The notes under the pieces were generated by a model. That model saw nothing but the letters and a program-made list of their open reading frames with translations. It had not been told where the DNA came from and ran no database searches. Below are positions 14,196 to 14,616 of a stretch of 14,616 nt of DNA, piece by piece; position 1 is the stretch's first letter, and the number at the start of each line of letters is the position of its first letter. Source of the stretch: Wenzhouxiangella sp. (lineage in GTDB: Bacteria > Pseudomonadota > Gammaproteobacteria > Xanthomonadales > Wenzhouxiangellaceae); contig JAASTB010000026.1 of NCBI GenBank assembly GCA_021767625.1, positions 1 through 14,616 on the forward strand. The letters run 5' to 3'. The translations under genes and the position numbers were made by a program.

Positions 14196-14616
14196 ATGCT
14201 TCGATCGATCGATCCGGCAACCGGCCAGACCCGCTACGAGGTTCCCTCCCTGGATGACGCCGCGCTGGAACAGCGGCTGGCCGGGGCGCGTTCCGCATTC
14301 GACGGCTGGTCGGCAACGGGATTCGACGAGCGCGCCCGTGTGCTGCGCGAGGTCGCCGCCCTGATGCGTGACGATTCCGAATCCCTGGCCCGGTTGATGA
14401 GCGACGAAATGGGCAAGCCCATCCGAGAGGCGCGCGGCGAGGTTGAAAAGGCGGCCTGGTGCGCCGAGCACTACGCCGAGCACGCCGAGGCCTACCTGGC
14501 CGACGAGCACCTGGCATCGGATGCCAGCGAGAGCTACGTCCAGTACCTTCCGCTGGGCGTGATCCTGGGCATCCTGCCCTGGAACGCGCCGTTCTGGCTC
14601 GCCTTCCGTTTTGCCG
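14196..14616 (+). CDS. doeC: NAD(P)-dependent aldehyde dehydrogenase, DoeC-like (3' partial)
   Basis: The first 140 residues of an aldehyde dehydrogenase; the frame is still open at the window end, so the catalytic Cys and Glu lie outside. The N-terminus SIDPATGQTRYEVP, then LMSDEMGKPIREARGEVEKAAWCAEHYAEHAE (67-98) and PLGVILGILPWNAPFW (119-134) are typical of the succinate-semialdehyde dehydrogenase group (GabD/Sad). The Trp-Asn pair at 129-130 belongs to the coenzyme-binding/oxyanion region. As the last visible gene of an ectoine-degradation cluster it most likely oxidises L-aspartate semialdehyde to aspartate (DoeC), but succinate semialdehyde cannot be excluded from sequence. A CGATCGATCGATC tract at 14203-14215 lies near the start of the gene. 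Confidence 0.85.
   Translation, partial: MLRSIDPATGQTRYEVPSLDDAALEQRLAGARSAFDGWSATGFDERARVLREVAALMRDDSESLARLMSDEMGKPIREARGEVEKAAWCAEHYAEHAEAYLADEHLASDASESYVQYLPLGVILGILPWNAPFWLAFRFA

Noticed and set aside
1..14616. CRISPR array, tRNA, rRNA, transposon ends or attachment sites
   Set aside because: No regularly spaced repeats, cloverleaf sequences, transposase fragments or long terminal repeats were found on reading both strands.

Overview
This is a GC-rich bacterial stretch, densely coded, with Shine-Dalgarno sequences, ATGA stop/start overlaps and several GTG/TTG starts. The gene families suggest a proteobacterium, probably a marine or halophilic gammaproteobacterium, because it can catabolise the compatible solute ectoine. 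That assignment is inference; no rRNA or other marker is present.

Left part (1-7206, + strand): the 3' portion of a secreted di-heme c-type cytochrome related to the hydrazine synthase alpha subunit (HzsA-like, beta-propeller plus two CxxCH sites). It is followed by a very large one-protein hybrid two-component system: signal peptide, 14 propeller repeats, Y_Y_Y domain, membrane helix, histidine kinase, receiver and AraC output. The kinase probably senses a periplasmic ligand, but no polysaccharide-degradation genes are visible beside it.

Middle (7207-9162): a 245-base non-coding gap holds a run of RNA hairpins ending in a clear intrinsic terminator, a candidate small RNA or structured 3' UTR. 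Next come two translationally coupled minus-strand genes, a winged-helix/SAM methyltransferase and a DUF4442 hotdog protein.

Right part (9163-14616, + strand): a GlxA-type regulator (DJ-1/PfpI domain plus AraC domain), then a 197-base operator/leader region with three perfect palindromes, then an ectoine-degradation operon: doeB2 (M20 deacetylase), doeD (diaminobutyrate transaminase), doeA (ectoine hydrolase, creatinase-like) and the start of a doeC-type aldehyde dehydrogenase cut by the window end. Together these would convert ectoine to N-acetyl-diaminobutyrate, diaminobutyrate, aspartate semialdehyde and aspartate. The most notable points are the GlxA-type regulator and unusual operator cluster at a doe operon, the structured RNA region, and the HzsA-like cytochrome with no hydrazine synthase partners in view. 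No tRNA, rRNA, CRISPR array, transposase or insertion sequence was found.
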